NCBI GenBank assembly: GCA_964035575.1
Contig: OZ037848.1
Location: 1,178,001 to 1,242,000 of the forward strand
Direction of reading: 5' to 3'
From: Rhynchopus sp. YZ270_cl-10
Lineage: Eukaryota > Euglenozoa > Diplonemea > Diplonemida > Diplonemidae
Length of the DNA: 64,000 nt
Shown: in pieces, positions 51,890-63,740 of the stretch
Layout of the letters: each line of letters begins with the position of its first letter
Position numbering within the stretch: position 1 is the first letter of the stretch
Program-made: the position numbers and the translations under genes
Notes under the pieces: model-generated
What the model was told of the DNA's origin: nothing
Seen by the model: the letters and a program-made list of their open reading frames with translations, nothing else
Databases searched by the model: none

Positions 51890-52438
51890 ATGAACTCGAA
51901 GATTGCAACATTTGCGCTTCTCGCCTTGGCCGTGATTGGCTGGGTGTTTGTTGTTGTTGTGCTTGCCCAAGATACCAGCATCTTCAAGAGCGGCTCGTTT
52001 GGATGCGGTGTGTTCAAATGCCACCACAGGTCTTTTAATCTTGGTGAGGATTGTGACATGGAGCCGAAGGTGGATGCAATGAAGGCTTTTGGTGTTATCT
52101 CAGTGCTTTTCCTCAGTGTGACGATGATTGTGCACTTCAGTCAGGCTGTCGGATGTGGTGCTCTTGTGCCCCCAGTTTGGCAGCCGTACATTAAGTTTGT
52201 GCATCTCATTGCGGCTGTGTTCCTGTTCATCTTCTGGATCATCATGGTTATGGTGTACATGTCTGATTGCGATCAGTCAAGTGGAACCTCATTCCCTCTG
52301 CGTGACCATGTCTACGTCCACTTCGGAATCTTCTTCGTTGTCCTCGTTATGCTATTCGAGATCAGCAACTTCTTCCTCTGCAGAGTGGCCGAAAGCGACT
52401 GCGACACCGACGGCGTCTCACTGATCAACAAAGATTAA
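51890..52438 (+). CDS. Four-TM (tetraspan, amastin-like) membrane protein
   Basis: Intronless, 182 aa. Four hydrophobic segments lie at about 5-26, 66-88, 101-126 and 142-164. The loop after the first has four cysteines (GCGVFKC...GEDC), and a shorter loop with MSDCDQSS follows the third. Size and topology match tetraspan families such as claudin-like proteins or the amastins of kinetoplastids; the loop cysteines do not fit the amastin signature exactly, so this stays a resemblance. A CTCTAG site lies about 40 bases before the ATG. It is likely a surface or endomembrane protein. Confidence 0.65.
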   Translation: MNSKIATFALLALAVIGWVFVVVVLAQDTSIFKSGSFGCGVFKCHHRSFNLGEDCDMEPKVDAMKAFGVISVLFLSVTMIVHFSQAVGCGALVPPVWQPYIKFVHLIAAVFLFIFWIIMVMVYMSDCDQSSGTSFPLRDHVYVHFGIFFVVLVMLFEISNFFLCRVAESDCDTDGVSLINKD

Positions 52439-52740
52439 TTGCAAGAAAGAGGGAATAAAAGCAAAGCAAGATTATATCCAGGGCACATGCAGTGAACCCA
52501 AGGGATATAGTCCTCTTTATTTTTTATATACCAAGCATTGCCAAGAATAATCGATGTCTGCAAATTGTTTTTCATTTATTCGTATTTGTTTTGCTACACC
52601 TTACAGAGAAAGACAACAAATTTTGCAGAGCGATCACCAAACAAGATTGTTTTTATTGTGTTTTCTTTTTATTCGCTTTATCCTGAAAGTCAGATTCTCG
52701 AGATTAAACTCAACAACCGGACCAAAAAAAAGTCGAAAAA

Positions 52741-55700
52741 CACGGTATGGTGGCGATCGTCGGTCGATTACGGGCGATCGCCATAGTTTGCGATCGTCAT
52801 TGATCGCCAAAAAAAAATAGCGATCGCCAAAAAAAAAGTGGCGATCGCCAGCGATCGCCAGCGATCGCCAGCGATCGACAGCGATCGACAGCGATCGACA
52901 GCGATCGCCATGCATGATAAGAGGAAAACGGGGGCGGAAGGGGGCTATTTTGTTTACTTTGATCGGGCTTCTGAACGGGAGAAGGGTTGGAGGGTGAGGG
53001 GTGTCAAGTGTTGTGGCATTTTTGGTACAGCCTGGAACGCCCTTTGTAGGCAAATGCAGGTTGCGTTGATCCATCTCGCCGTGGGGGAACACTAGTTGGG
53101 GAAGTTGGGGGTAGTGACATCACACGAGAAAGGCACAAATGCGCATGTCAGCAACATTATATTGGCAGACACGCGCTAGTGGGGAAACATGGAGAGGGGT
53201 GATTAGATTTGGTGGCGGGGGGTGTTTTTTTTTTAATGCTAATTGTTCATCAAGCGTTCGCTGCTGCTGCCATCGCCTGGATCGCCTGCTGCATCGTCGG
53301 GATGTGCAGCTTCTCTGGCGTGGGGCTGTCCACATCAACGAACTCGGTATCATCTTCTTCAACATGGGGAAACCCATGCCTCAGCTCGCAATTGCACTTA
53401 CCTGAAAGAATTTTTTCATAATTTTTTGAAAAACAGTCCAACTACATACGTGCCACGTCTTGATTAATCCCCAAAAGGGACAGGAACCCATGTGTCTGCA
53501 GAGACACTGCCCCACGCCCGGCAGGCAACATATGGTGCACAACTGACATCGCGCTGTCGGGGCTTGTGCACGATGGCGCTGTGCTCAAAGCATCCAGCAC
53601 CCCCTCTGCCAGAAAGCTGCACCCCTCTTCTTTCTTCATGATGTTCTCCCAAAAGTCAATATCCGAATCCCCCATGAAGTCGCCCGCTTGCAGAGAAAAC
53701 AGACTGAATGCCTCGTCCGACACGTCCTCTTCGGTCCAGCCGAACGCCATGCGGAGGTCGGCATTTGACATCAGCGATTTGGTTATGTTTCCTGTTTCGA
53801 ATCCTGCGGGGGTCAGCTGCCTCAATGCCAGATAGTAGAAGTATCCGGGTTCGAGCTTGTCCCTCCAACGCTTGTTCAGACCTTCCCACATGATTTTGCA
53901 AATGCTTCCTACTCGACCAGGCCTCTCAGACAATTTCTTCAGGTCTTCCAACAGATTTTCCAAGTCACTCCATACTCGAACGGCTCCGCAGCCTGGCGCT
54001 TGTGCGTTGGCATAACGCTGTAGGACTTCGCGCATGGGGGTTGTGGCCTCCACAAATTCCGACAATGCCTCTTGCACTTCTTCGAACCCTCGTTCTCTGA
54101 GGATCTGCGCAAGCTTCACGATCGATTTAGAGGCGGTTTTTTTCTGAACCTCTTGCGACAGGAAGAGGAAGAGGGGCCTCACACGCTGCTCCAAGTGCTG
54201 TGCCGCGTCCAAGAAGCTGATAAAGCGCGTGTCGAAGACACGCGGTGCCCGAACGGCTTCTGCTACCGCTTCTCTCGAGTTTTCGTCGTGCGACAGGATA
54301 GTCCCAACCACCGAATGCAGCTCCTCAAACGTTGTGACTTTGCTCACTGACTCACAATCCTCCTCCGTCACCTTCTCCTTCGCCATTGCAATCAAATGTG
54401 GAAGCATCTGAGACATTTCTAATTTGGATGCCGACTTTTTGCGCGCAGTCATCTTTTTGTACAAAGTCTCTAACTCAGCCACAGCAGAGCCCTTCTGAAA
54501 CTGCTTCTGAAACGCACGCCATCTTTTCTGCTGTTTTGCGTCGTGGAACACAAAGTTGCTTAGATGCAATATTTCGTACACCAAATCAGAATCGGCTTTC
54601 AGCGTAGTCCGGACATCGGAGCACACGTTGTGTAGAAGGTGGCTCGTGCAGCTGATATACGGAACGTTCAGTAATACACTCAGCTCTCGGGATACTCCAC
54701 CAGAGGCCCCCCCTCTATCGCTTCTGATGAGTCGCACGTCCGAAAGGGTCATTCCCACCTCCCCGAGACACGCTTCGAGTGCCTTCTTCAGCGTCTCTCC
54801 GGTGTATGGGGTGTCCGAATACTGCAGTGGGAGGCAGTAGGACCTCTCCCTCGTTTGCGCGATGAAGACTGCGACGGTGTGCCCCTGGAGGGAAGACCCA
54901 CCGTCATGCACCAGGCTGATCTTTTGATTCCCCAAATTCTTCTTTATCTCGTCAACGTGTGCTCCGTAGATGACATTCCCATGTTCGCGCCACCCGCGCT
55001 GAATGTCTATTCCGTGTGCAGGGATGGTCCGACCAGCGAGTCCTTTCAGTAGCAATGATGCCGCACGAAAAGGGATTCCCAACATGGCAGTCAGTTCAAC
55101 AGCAAGTTCTGTGATGTCCGCCGATGATGCTACAGGTTCCGATGTTGAAGGTGTGTTCCCTGCTGCGTTCTTCACTTTTTCGCGGTGATTCTGACTCTTC
55201 CAGTGGACAGCGGTAATGTCGTAAACCTTCACATCACGCGACCAGGCCCATTTGCAATGCGTACACACCGGAAGCTCTTGTTCTCCATCGAACTTTGAAG
55301 CGTGAGTGGAGAGTTTGTACCCGTTCTTCATGGCGTTCGCTTTTGTCATGATGGCCAAGCCCTGCTCGCTTCTGGGGTCCAGGTCAGTGTAGCATGCTTT
55401 TAGCGGAACAGCAGGCAACAACTTTTGCTTCGCCGCCCCAGCCACCTGTGCCACAAGAGACTTGTTGGTGTCGGATTTCTCCGATGCTGTCAGCTTGTCC
55501 TTAGGGGTGAACGGGGGTGGGTTCTGTATCCTGTGCACCGCACACTTCCTGAGGAGGACAGCCATGACAGGGGGCTTCTCCTTTTTCTTCAGGACACCCA
55601 CTTCAATGGCAAGCTTAACCAAGCCGTCGCGGTTGTGCGTTTCTTTCTTTAGCACTTTTTCGACGCTTGCTATCTTTGCCAGCATCTGTGCCGAAGGTTT

Positions 55701-56270
55701 TTGTTCTTGTTCTTGTTCTTCATCATCATCATCATCATCATCATCTTCTTCCTCGTCATCTTCATCTTCCTCGTCATCTTTCGTCGCACGAGGGTCGTAC
55801 TTGGTGCGTTTTGTCGCTGCCCTCCCGCCCTGTTCCCCCTTCTTTCTCTTCCCGGCGGTGAGATCTGTGCCTTCATCACCCCTCGCATCCACGCTGCCCA
55901 TGATGCAGTACATGGTCAACAATATCATCAGGAGGTCGATGAACCGCATTCTGATTTTTTACTATTACAAGTGTTAATACTGTTGGTTGGATGTGGTGAC
56001 AGGGATGGAATGGGGAGGGAGATTTGAAAGTTTGTTTGTTTGTTTTTGTTTTTATTTTTGCTACCCTGTTGGTTTGTATTGTATTTCACAATGGGGAGGG
56101 GGGGTCCGAGGGGAGGGGCACAAAACACCATAACTTAGCTGGCAATAGCTGGCAATAGCTGGCGATCGCTGGCGATCGCCAGCGATCGCTCTTTTTTTTT
56201 GACGATCGTCATTTTTTCTCTCATCGACGGCGATCGCCCGCAATCGACCGACGATCGCCACCATACCGTG
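52741..56270 (-). mobile_element. Apparently intact DNA transposon with hAT-like transposase
   Basis: 3530 bp. Inverted ends of about 42 bp begin CACGGTATGGTGGCGATCGT with one mismatch between them. A perfect 6-bp duplication GAAAAA flanks it (52735-52740, 56271-56276). Both subterminal regions carry clusters of GCGATCGC-type palindromes (about 52820-52912 and 56140-56190), probable transposase-binding sites. It contains one spliced transposase gene on the minus strand. The 6-bp duplication is not the 8 bp of typical hAT elements. Confidence 0.88.
53250..55949 (-). CDS. hAT-like transposase, 883 aa, one 48-bp intron
   Basis: Minus strand. Exon 1 is 55949-53450, intron 53449-53402 (GTATGT...TCAG) and exon 2 53401-53250; the phases agree. 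Met17 is an alternative start that would drop a hydrophobic leader. Residues 30-75 are Lys/Arg- then Asp/Glu-rich. A BED/U1-like zinc finger has Cys229-x2-Cys232-x16-His249-x5-His255. The DDE core has Asp349 in LVHDGGSS and Asp411 in LIRSDRGGASGG, followed by PYISCTSHLLHN, which corresponds to the CxxH motif of hAT enzymes; RVFDTRFISFL matches their TRW motif. The catalytic Glu was not fixed. No break is seen, so the gene may be active. Confidence 0.82.
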
Positions 56271-56276
56271 GAAAAA

Positions 56277-57236
56277 GATTTTACCGAAGTTCAGTTGCCA
56301 AGTTTTTCCTCCAGGTTCCTCCCCCCCAGGTTCTTCCCATCGCAGTTGAGTGATCCAGACTCAAATCAATAGTTGCAGAGTTTACACCAAGGAATAAAAA
56401 CATTGTAGTGTATCGCATCCAACGGAGTGAGGGGTAAAAAAAACCCATTGCTTTGCGTATTGAAGAGAAAAGAAGAAGAAAACTGTCGAGAAAATAATTA
56501 GAACCCCCCTCTCCCCTCCTCCTGTCGACCGACCAGCGGTGCTAGCCCCTCCCAGGAAATGCTGAGGAACCAAATCGGGCACCCGCTGGTGGAATTCCCA
56601 CGACATACCCTTCCCTGTTTGTTTTTCACGAAAGCCGATCATGGTTACATTGGCGTTCACAACCCCAGAGAATTTTTGATGTGTGTGTGTGTACAATACA
56701 CATGCATCACACAAGTTTGTTTTTCACGCACACTACTTTGTGAGCGGAAAGTGACACGTCCTTCATTCACCCAACGGTGCTCCACAACACGACCCAACAG
56801 GTGAGAGATAGTGTGTGTGGAAGCGTCAACTCATCAACCAACTACAAGAAGGGGGGTGAGGGAACGATAAGTGACACTTTACCTTGCTACTCACTGTTCT
56901 TTTGGGTAGCTAAGAACATGACGGCACAGCAGTGCGACCGCCCCGAAGTCTGCTTCATTTTTTGGAGTTGACGGCGAAAAAGGTGCTCTGTGCCTGGTTC
57001 GAAACAAAAATAAACAAAGCATAGCATACGTAACAACAAGAGAAAATACAACACAAAAGAACCCCTCCCCCCATCTATTCCATTCCACATGTATTCCCCA
57101 ATCTCCTCAACCAGTCTACACTGATACAGACAAGTTTTCAAAATCTATCACAAATACCCACTCCTTGAACACAACACTGCACGTACACCTCTACAGGGAA
57201 CATTAAGGAAAGAGCAGAAAGTTTCAACACAATAAA
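56277..57236. other. Gap upstream of the cytochrome b5 reductase gene
   Basis: No gene supported. A family B remnant (CAGTCTACACTGATACAGAC, AAGTTTTCAAAATC) lies at 57110-57150. A CTCTACAG site about 40 bases before the ATG could be a leader acceptor. Confidence 0.45.
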
Positions 57237-59277
57237 ATGTCGTGGAAGTGGAAGGTACCGAAGTTCTTCTTTGGCGCAGGTGCAGCATGGATGGGGGGCA
57301 ACAAGCTGGGTGAATACGCCTTCGGCGAGGAGCCTAACCACGAGGGAATTCCATACGCCGACCGCACCAACCAGTTCTTGGTGGTATGCACGCAATTTTT
57401 CCTTTTTTTTTGTTTTCGCCATTTTTTTTGTCTTGACCATCACTTCGCGAGGGTTGAATCACGTAGACACACCTGTACAAAAGCCCACAATATGACGTTC
57501 GTTCCCGGAACTCCACTCAGAGCATAAGCCATTTGTGGAGACGGTCATACCACTGAGACATCCTCGCGTCGTTTGCTTCCTGTAGTGGTATTCGTGCGCA
57601 CACCATCATGAGTGTGTTGCATGTAATTGTTGTACTGTGGGGTTTGATAGGTAGACCTTTCTCTCTGTCACCGCAGCGGGATGGAGCACGCCGGTGGGCA
57701 GGCGAGTTGCACAACAGGACGTAGCAATTTCATTGCTGGGGGACCATACACTTCGTCTTTGTGTTCCGCTGCAGTGCCGCGCGCCCTCGCTATTGCTTGC
57801 ATGGTCACAGCACCCCGATGTGCGTCAATAGGCGTAAGTTATGTTGTACTCTCTTGTGTACTCTTGGGGGCATTGTTCTGTATCCTTACTGGAATCCCTG
57901 CTTTTTTAAACAACCTTCTTACTAGTAACTAGAAGTGAAAGTGCAGAAACCGCGTCAGCTCGACGCTTTTTCCTTATCTACGATACACCCCATTTCCAAC
58001 AGAGACGAGGCAAGCGTTATGAAAACGAGAAGATGATACATGATTGGAGCTTCGACCGCCCGGAGCACAAAATACAGCTGAGCACCGAGGAATGGCGGCG
58101 CTTCCCCCTTGAGATCAAGAAGCAGAACACGGCGGACTCTGCTGTGCTGCGGTTCCAGCTTCCGTCGCTGCACGGATCGAGCGGGTGTGCACTGTCGAGC
58201 TACGTTCTGCTACGCTTCAAGGACACAGACGGGAAGTGGGTCGTGCGGCCCTACACACCAGTCTCCTGCGACTGGGAGTTCGGCTACTTCGACCTTCTCG
58301 TGAAGAAGTACCCCAACGGCAAGATGGGCAACCACCTCCACTCCCTTCTCGTCGGTGACAGAGTCGAAGTCAAGGGCCCATACACAAAGCTTGAAATCGA
58401 CTCCAACACCTACGCAAACATCGGGCTCATCGGGGGTGGGTCTGGAATCACACCTTTGTGGCAGGTATGCTAAATTTGCTCTCCCCATCTGAGAGCCACG
58501 CTCATGTTTAAATGGTCATTCAATTGGAGTGGTACATCAGGCAAGGATAGACGTGATTTCGGGTCCACACTGATATTCTCGTGCACCAAGGTGTACAGTG
58601 GTAGGTCTTTGTATTTTTAGTGATGTGGGGGATTTGATGGAAAAGAACAGAGGGGGAGGAGAAAAAAACACCACACCCTGCAGGTTATGTTCGGGCTTGC
58701 GAAAGACAAACAGAGCAAAACGAACTGCTCTCTTCTCTACTCTAACCACTCGCCGCAGGAGGTGCTGTTCAAACAGGTGTGTATCACCCCCGCCCTTTCG
58801 TTTACTCAGATAAACCCCCCCCCCCCCCCCCCCCAGTCTACAAATCTGAGGCAAAAGTAAAATGTTTGATGAAAATTACCAAAAATTGCCAAAAAAAAAA
58901 AAATTACAAAAAATCGCCTTTAGGAAAACTTCAGATCCTCAGATTCAATTTTTTTTTTTTTGACAAAAATATATCAACCACATCAATACGTACAGAGACT
59001 TGCTAACCTCAACCAGTCGTTCAAGCGCATGGATGTGTACAACACTGTTACGACGAGAGGGGGCGAAGAGTGGGACGGCGGCATCGGTCGTATTAACAAG
59101 GAAATGATCAAGGCAAAGATGCCCTCCCCGGGTACAGGCAAGATCCTTGTGTGCGGTCCACCCAGCTTAGTGGAGGCAGTGGCAGGTGCAAAGACAAACA
59201 ACGGCAGAGACCAGGGCCCGCTGGGAGGCATGCTTAAAGAGCTTGGCTACTCCGAAGAAGAAGTCTTTAAGTACTAG
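57237..59277 (+). CDS. NADH-cytochrome b5 reductase, four exons
   Basis: Exons 57237-57383, 58003-58464, 58684-58776 and 58996-59277 join in phase to 327 aa. The enzyme passes electrons from NADH through FAD to cytochrome b5, for fatty-acid desaturation and sterol steps. The FAD motif RPYTPVS is at 131-137, the nucleotide-binding GGGSGITP at about 193-200 and the NADH motif CGPPSLV from 287. The N-terminal 50 residues have a short hydrophobic stretch (KFFFGAGAAWMG) that may anchor it to a membrane. The length is close to that of fungal and animal enzymes. Intron 1 (619 bp) contains an unexplained frame of 83 codons at 57681-57932; no exon from it fits the phases. Intron 2 has a family C repeat and intron 3 a C run. 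Confidence 0.9.
58558..58616 (+). repeat. Family C short repeat (b5 reductase intron 2)
   Basis: TCGTGCACCAAGGTGTACAG, TGGTAGGTCTTTGTATTTTT. Confidence 0.55.
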
Positions 59278-59859
59278 AAGTTGTGTTGTGTTGTTTTCTG
59301 TTCTTTTTTGGGATTTTTTTTGGGTTATATTAGCGATCGTTTTGTTCAGTTTGGTTTCCCTCCCTTTTCTCTTCCCCTCCTTTCATTTTTTTTTTTTCTT
59401 CTTTGTGTCTGCATAGTACAGTACACCACGTTTCGAGTTCTACCTTTCCAAAAAAAAACCCCACTAAAAAATGCCAAAAATAAAATGAAATACAATAGGC
59501 GGTATAGAGGGCTCGTTGGACATAGTTGATAAGAGGTTTCAGGTGAATTTCATGTCCACGGTACACTAACACAACCGACCTTTTTTTTAGGAGTAACTAC
59601 AACGTGGTCAATTGCTGTCGTTACTGCGGCCCCTTATCAGATCTACTATCTTTAACAAATTTTTTGTAACTCTCTGTCTTGCGTATTTTTTTTAACTACC
59701 ACGATTTTTTTTTTGCAAAACGAAAAGAAACAAAGGGTAGTATGCTGTGCAGATTACCCTTTTGTTGGTTTTTTGTTTTGTTTTGCAAAAATTTTATGTC
59801 CACAAAATATTTCTTTTTTTGTGCAAGACTTATTGGGGTGGGGCGGGGCAGTGATCTAA

Positions 59860-59985
59860 AATACGTACTGCTACGTATTAATACGTATTAATATGTATAC
59901 GTGGGGAGAATAAGCCACGTATTTACGTATTACGTATTAATACGTATTTTCGTATTAATATGTATTTTTCCACGTATTTTAGAAC
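59860..59985. repeat. TACGTATTAATACGTA motif cluster
   Basis: At least six overlapping TACGTATTAATACGTA-like palindromes in about 125 bases, AT-rich and self-complementary. Its nature is unknown. Confidence 0.6.
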
Positions 59986-60380
59986 ACTGGGGGCGGGGTG
60001 CGGGGTGGGCGACGGTAGTTGTATGTTCTGTATTTTATTGTCAGAATACTTCAAAATGCACGTCAAAAATTTAGGGTAGTGGGGTGGGTGGGTGGGCAGG
60101 TGGGAGATGAATGAGAATATGTCGTTGTACGCAGGTATTTTGAATACGAATCTGTGCAAAAAGAAAAAACCTTTCCCCCCTACCTCCCCTCTAATTTTCA
60201 GACACCCCACCTCCAAATGGATACGAACGCATGGTTGGTCTCCCAAACCAAAAGGTACACTGTCACTCTCATCCTTTTTACCCCTTGTGTCTCCACACCT
60301 ACCTATGGACTAAGGAAAGCTGTTGTTGGCCCCTTTGCTGGGTCCAAGCGGTTCCACTTCCCTCCTTCCCACAAAAAAAG

Positions 60381-60435
60381 TATAGTGGAACACACTCTAG
60401 GGTGGCTACACTAATACAACCAAGTTTTCGAAGAA
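60381..60435 (+). repeat. Family B short repeat
   Basis: TATAGTGGAACACACTCTAG, GGTGGCTACACTAATACAAC, CAAGTTTTCGAA. Confidence 0.7.
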
Positions 60436-60513
60436 AAAAAATCCCTTTTTAAAAACCTTCCCCTTCCCCTTCCCAGTCAAAACGACCACACCTTTTAAAA
60501 AAAGAACCCAACA

Positions 60514-62551
60514 ATGCTACGCTCTTCGACCGTCCTCTTCGCTACAGCGTTGCTATCGATGCCTGGTGTGGAGTCCCGCCAGCTCGATCATTTGACCGCC
60601 TTCACCGACCACAAAAAGAAGGTGCAAGAACGCCGCCGGGAGCGCGCCGGCCAAAGCCACCCCGAAGCTCATTACGACAAAAACCACCGCGAAGGGGAAT
60701 ATTCTCAGAATTGCGTTGATGAGATTATGCGGGCAAATAAACGCAGCTCAACGGACACCGAAAGGGTGGAGGCAGCGAAGTGCAAGATTATCCACAAGAA
60801 AGTTGTTGAGGGTGAGAGCGAACTGAGGGAGGAGGCCGAGGGTGGGTCACGCTATGCACAGAAGATGTTCGGGTCTTACCTGCATTCTGCGAGAAACGAC
60901 ACTTCCACTGCTGTTCAATATTGGAAACAGTGTGCAGACTCTGGCGATTTAGAGTGCAATGTTAATGTCGGAATGGCTTACCTCATGGGCCACCACAACC
61001 TTGAACCAGACCATCACCTTGCCTTCAAATACATCTCTGATGCTGCTAAAAAGGGAGACGCCATCGCACAGTACAACCTTGGTATGATTCTGCTTGAAGG
61101 TCTCCCCGAAGCGGGCATTGCAGTGGACCGTAAAGGAGGTCTTTCTGGGCTATTAAAAGCGGCGCAGCAGAAGCACACCAAAGCTATGATCCAATTGGCA
61201 CTTCAAATGCTTTCTCATGGTCTCAAAGGAACAAAAGATCAGAGAAGGCAACAAACAAAAGGAGCCCTCCGGTGGTTGAACGAAGCAGACAAATTGGGTT
61301 CGTTGGAGGCAACGACAGAGCTGGGAATGTGTTTCAAATACGGAAGAGGGGTGAGGGTGAACCTCGAGAAGTCCTTCGCGTACTTCAGAAAGGCAGCAGA
61401 CGAAGGAGAGATGGTGGCACAGTATGAGCTGGCGTTGATGTACATCTACGACGATGAGGGTGGGTCGGAGCAGGGGTTTGACGATGTGCTTGCAAGGAAG
61501 TGGATGAAGGCGGCAGCAGAGCAGGGACACAGCAACGCAATGCACAACTACGCAAACATCCTCCTCAACCACGAAGACAAGCGCCGCAAGAAGGAGGAAA
61601 GCTCCCGCGAAAAGGACATCGAGCTGGCCCTCTCCATGTACGCAGCAGCCGCGACCCAGGGAGTGCCGGACTCACTCTTTAACCTTGGTGCGTTCCACTC
61701 AAATGGAAAGTTTGGGCTCGAAAAGAACGACACCATTGCCTGCCAATACTTCGGTGCAGGTGCGCGTCTAGGAAGCAAGAACTGCCGCGAAGCGATCGTA
61801 CAGTACGCAGAAAAGAAGAAGCTCCCAGAGGCTGTCTTCCAGGTGGGACGCATGCTTGAAGAAGGTATTTTTTCATGTGAGGAGAAAACCAAAACGGAAA
61901 TGAAGCTTGCGAAATGAGAGTGGAAGTTTTTTCGTAATGTTTTATTCTCCCCATTACCACCACTTCGCAGAAAAAACTCTTTTTTCGTTCGCGAGTTTGT
62001 TTTGCGTCTTCCGCAATTTACAAACTTTTTTGTAAACACATCTTCGCCCATTGCACAGACCCTTTGGAAAACCCTTTTTTTCTCACAAATAACAGCGAAG
62101 ACTACACCACAATGGTAACTATACTAATCCAACAAATTATCAAAAGACTTAGGATCATCTATATAACGTTTCCCCCTCTCCCTCCCCCTCCCCCTCCCCC
62201 GACCAAACGTACAACACAAAACCAACACAAATTTCCAACACAGGATCTGCTGATGGTTCTGTCGAGCCTGATGCTGAAGCGGCACAGAAGTACTTCGAGG
62301 AGGCAGCACTGCTCGGCTCTGCCAGCGCCGCCCTCTACGAGAGAGAACGTGAGGAGCGCACTGCCATGAAACAGGATGCGCTCAAGCGCCACTTCGCCCG
62401 TGAGAAGCTCATCGCAGAAGTTGCTGCAAAGGCAAAAGGGGAAAACACCGAATCCAAAGAAGCAACTAAAGAAGAAGACACACCTGCAGAAGACATCCCC
62501 GCAGATGACACACAAAGCTGCAAAGCCGACGACGGGAAATGCAAACAGTGA
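60514..62551 (+). CDS. Secreted or ER-lumenal Sel1-repeat protein, two exons
   Basis: Exons 60514-61864 and 62244-62551 join in phase to 552 aa. A signal peptide is visible (MLRSSTVLFATALLSMPGVES). From about residue 105 there are at least seven Sel1-type repeats, with the typical A-x2-G...A...LG...Y..G pattern, for example AAKKGDAIAQYNLGMILLEG and AADEGEMVAQYELALMY. The exon junction lies inside a repeat, which supports the splice. The tail is Lys/Glu/Asp-rich with no HDEL-like signal. Sel1 proteins scaffold complexes; the ER-associated degradation factor SEL1L/Hrd3 is one, but there is no transmembrane anchor here, so orthology is not claimed. The intron holds a family B-like sequence (ACTATACTAATCCAACAAAT). 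Confidence 0.85.
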
Positions 62552-63740
62552 GACCAAAAAAGTGGGCGTATGTTCAAAAAGAGAATCAAAAAAAAATAAG
62601 GGTAAAAAAAAAACCCCCCGTATCAGAACCCTACTTCGATTATCGTAAGGTTTTATGCTTTCAGAGTCAAAAGAAAAAGAAAAAAATCCCCATTATGTCT
62701 GTGCATCTGCATCTTACGTGATATTTTTGCACAAAAAAAAAAAAAAAAAAAAAAAAAAAGAAGAAGAATCTTCGAAGAGTTGGGTAGGGGGTGGTCCATC
62801 TTCCCCCCCTTTCCCTCTTTTTGTTATTTGAGACAGTGCGATCTGCTTTTGGGGTGGGGGGAAAAAACAAAACTGGCAGATCTGTCTTTTTTTAGTTTTA
62901 TGCTCCTCTACCCTTCTCTCCAGTATCCGCACGTTCAGAGAAGCAGAAAGAACCTCCCATTTTCCTTTTATTCCCTCACTTTCCTAATGGTGGCTGTTAT
63001 GATGTTTTCTTCTGATGTTATTTGGTGTTTTCGGAAATCGGTCAACGACCTGTCAATATCGACCCCTCCCGGAACACCATTATTTATTTATTTGCGCTTT
63101 TTCAATCTTTTTACCAGCAGAACATATCTGCATTTTTCTTCTTCGTATTCTGCAGAGAACGAAGAAGGTGCATTGCATCCCTTTTTGCACCTTTTCAACT
63201 TTCTCTTTTTCCACGAATTTCTAACGGTAAAATTTTCAGAATATACATCAAAATACAGCCCCCAATTGGTTATCCCCTCTCCATCTCCCCCCTATTTGGT
63301 TATGTTTCTATCGTTTGGCCTGTTTTTTTCTTCTTTTTTTTTCCCTTTTTTTATATATTTTTTCGCTTCGAGAGAGTACAGCTCTCCTTTAGACGAATGG
63401 GTTTTTACACATTCATCTTATTCCCCCCTGATGTATGTGCACGAAGAGACACAGATCATCGTTTAGGTTCCCCCCTCCTGTTATTTCCCTTCCCTTATCA
63501 TTCTCGTTGCATTTTTTTTCTTTTTTAAACAGCGTATCTCATCGTGAGCAAGTGCCTTCTACTGAGTTGTGTGTCAATACTCGAAGGGTGTAGAGCGGTG
63601 TGTCCTTCCTGGAAATGACTCGTGCGAACCTTAGTCCAAGAAAAGAAGATTTTGGTTTTAAAAAAGGAACGGCAAGGATACGATGAAGAAGCTTCGTTTT
63701 TGTGTGACGAGCATGGGGGGAAAAACAAATAAATGGATTG

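Larger units (their letters stand above)
59278..60513. other. Gap upstream of the Sel1 gene
   Basis: No gene supported. Contains a cluster of ACGTATTAATACGTATT palindromic motifs (59860-59985) and a family B copy (60381-60435). A CTTCCCAG site lies 38 bases before the next ATG. Confidence 0.5.

Noticed and set aside
57681-57932. 83-codon frame in intron 1 of the b5 reductase gene as an extra exon
   Set aside because: The neighbouring exons join in phase without it, and no donor/acceptor choice keeps the frame open.
62780-63528. 228- and 168-codon frames at the right end
   Set aside because: Phe/Ser/Leu-rich products of T-rich sequence with no domain.
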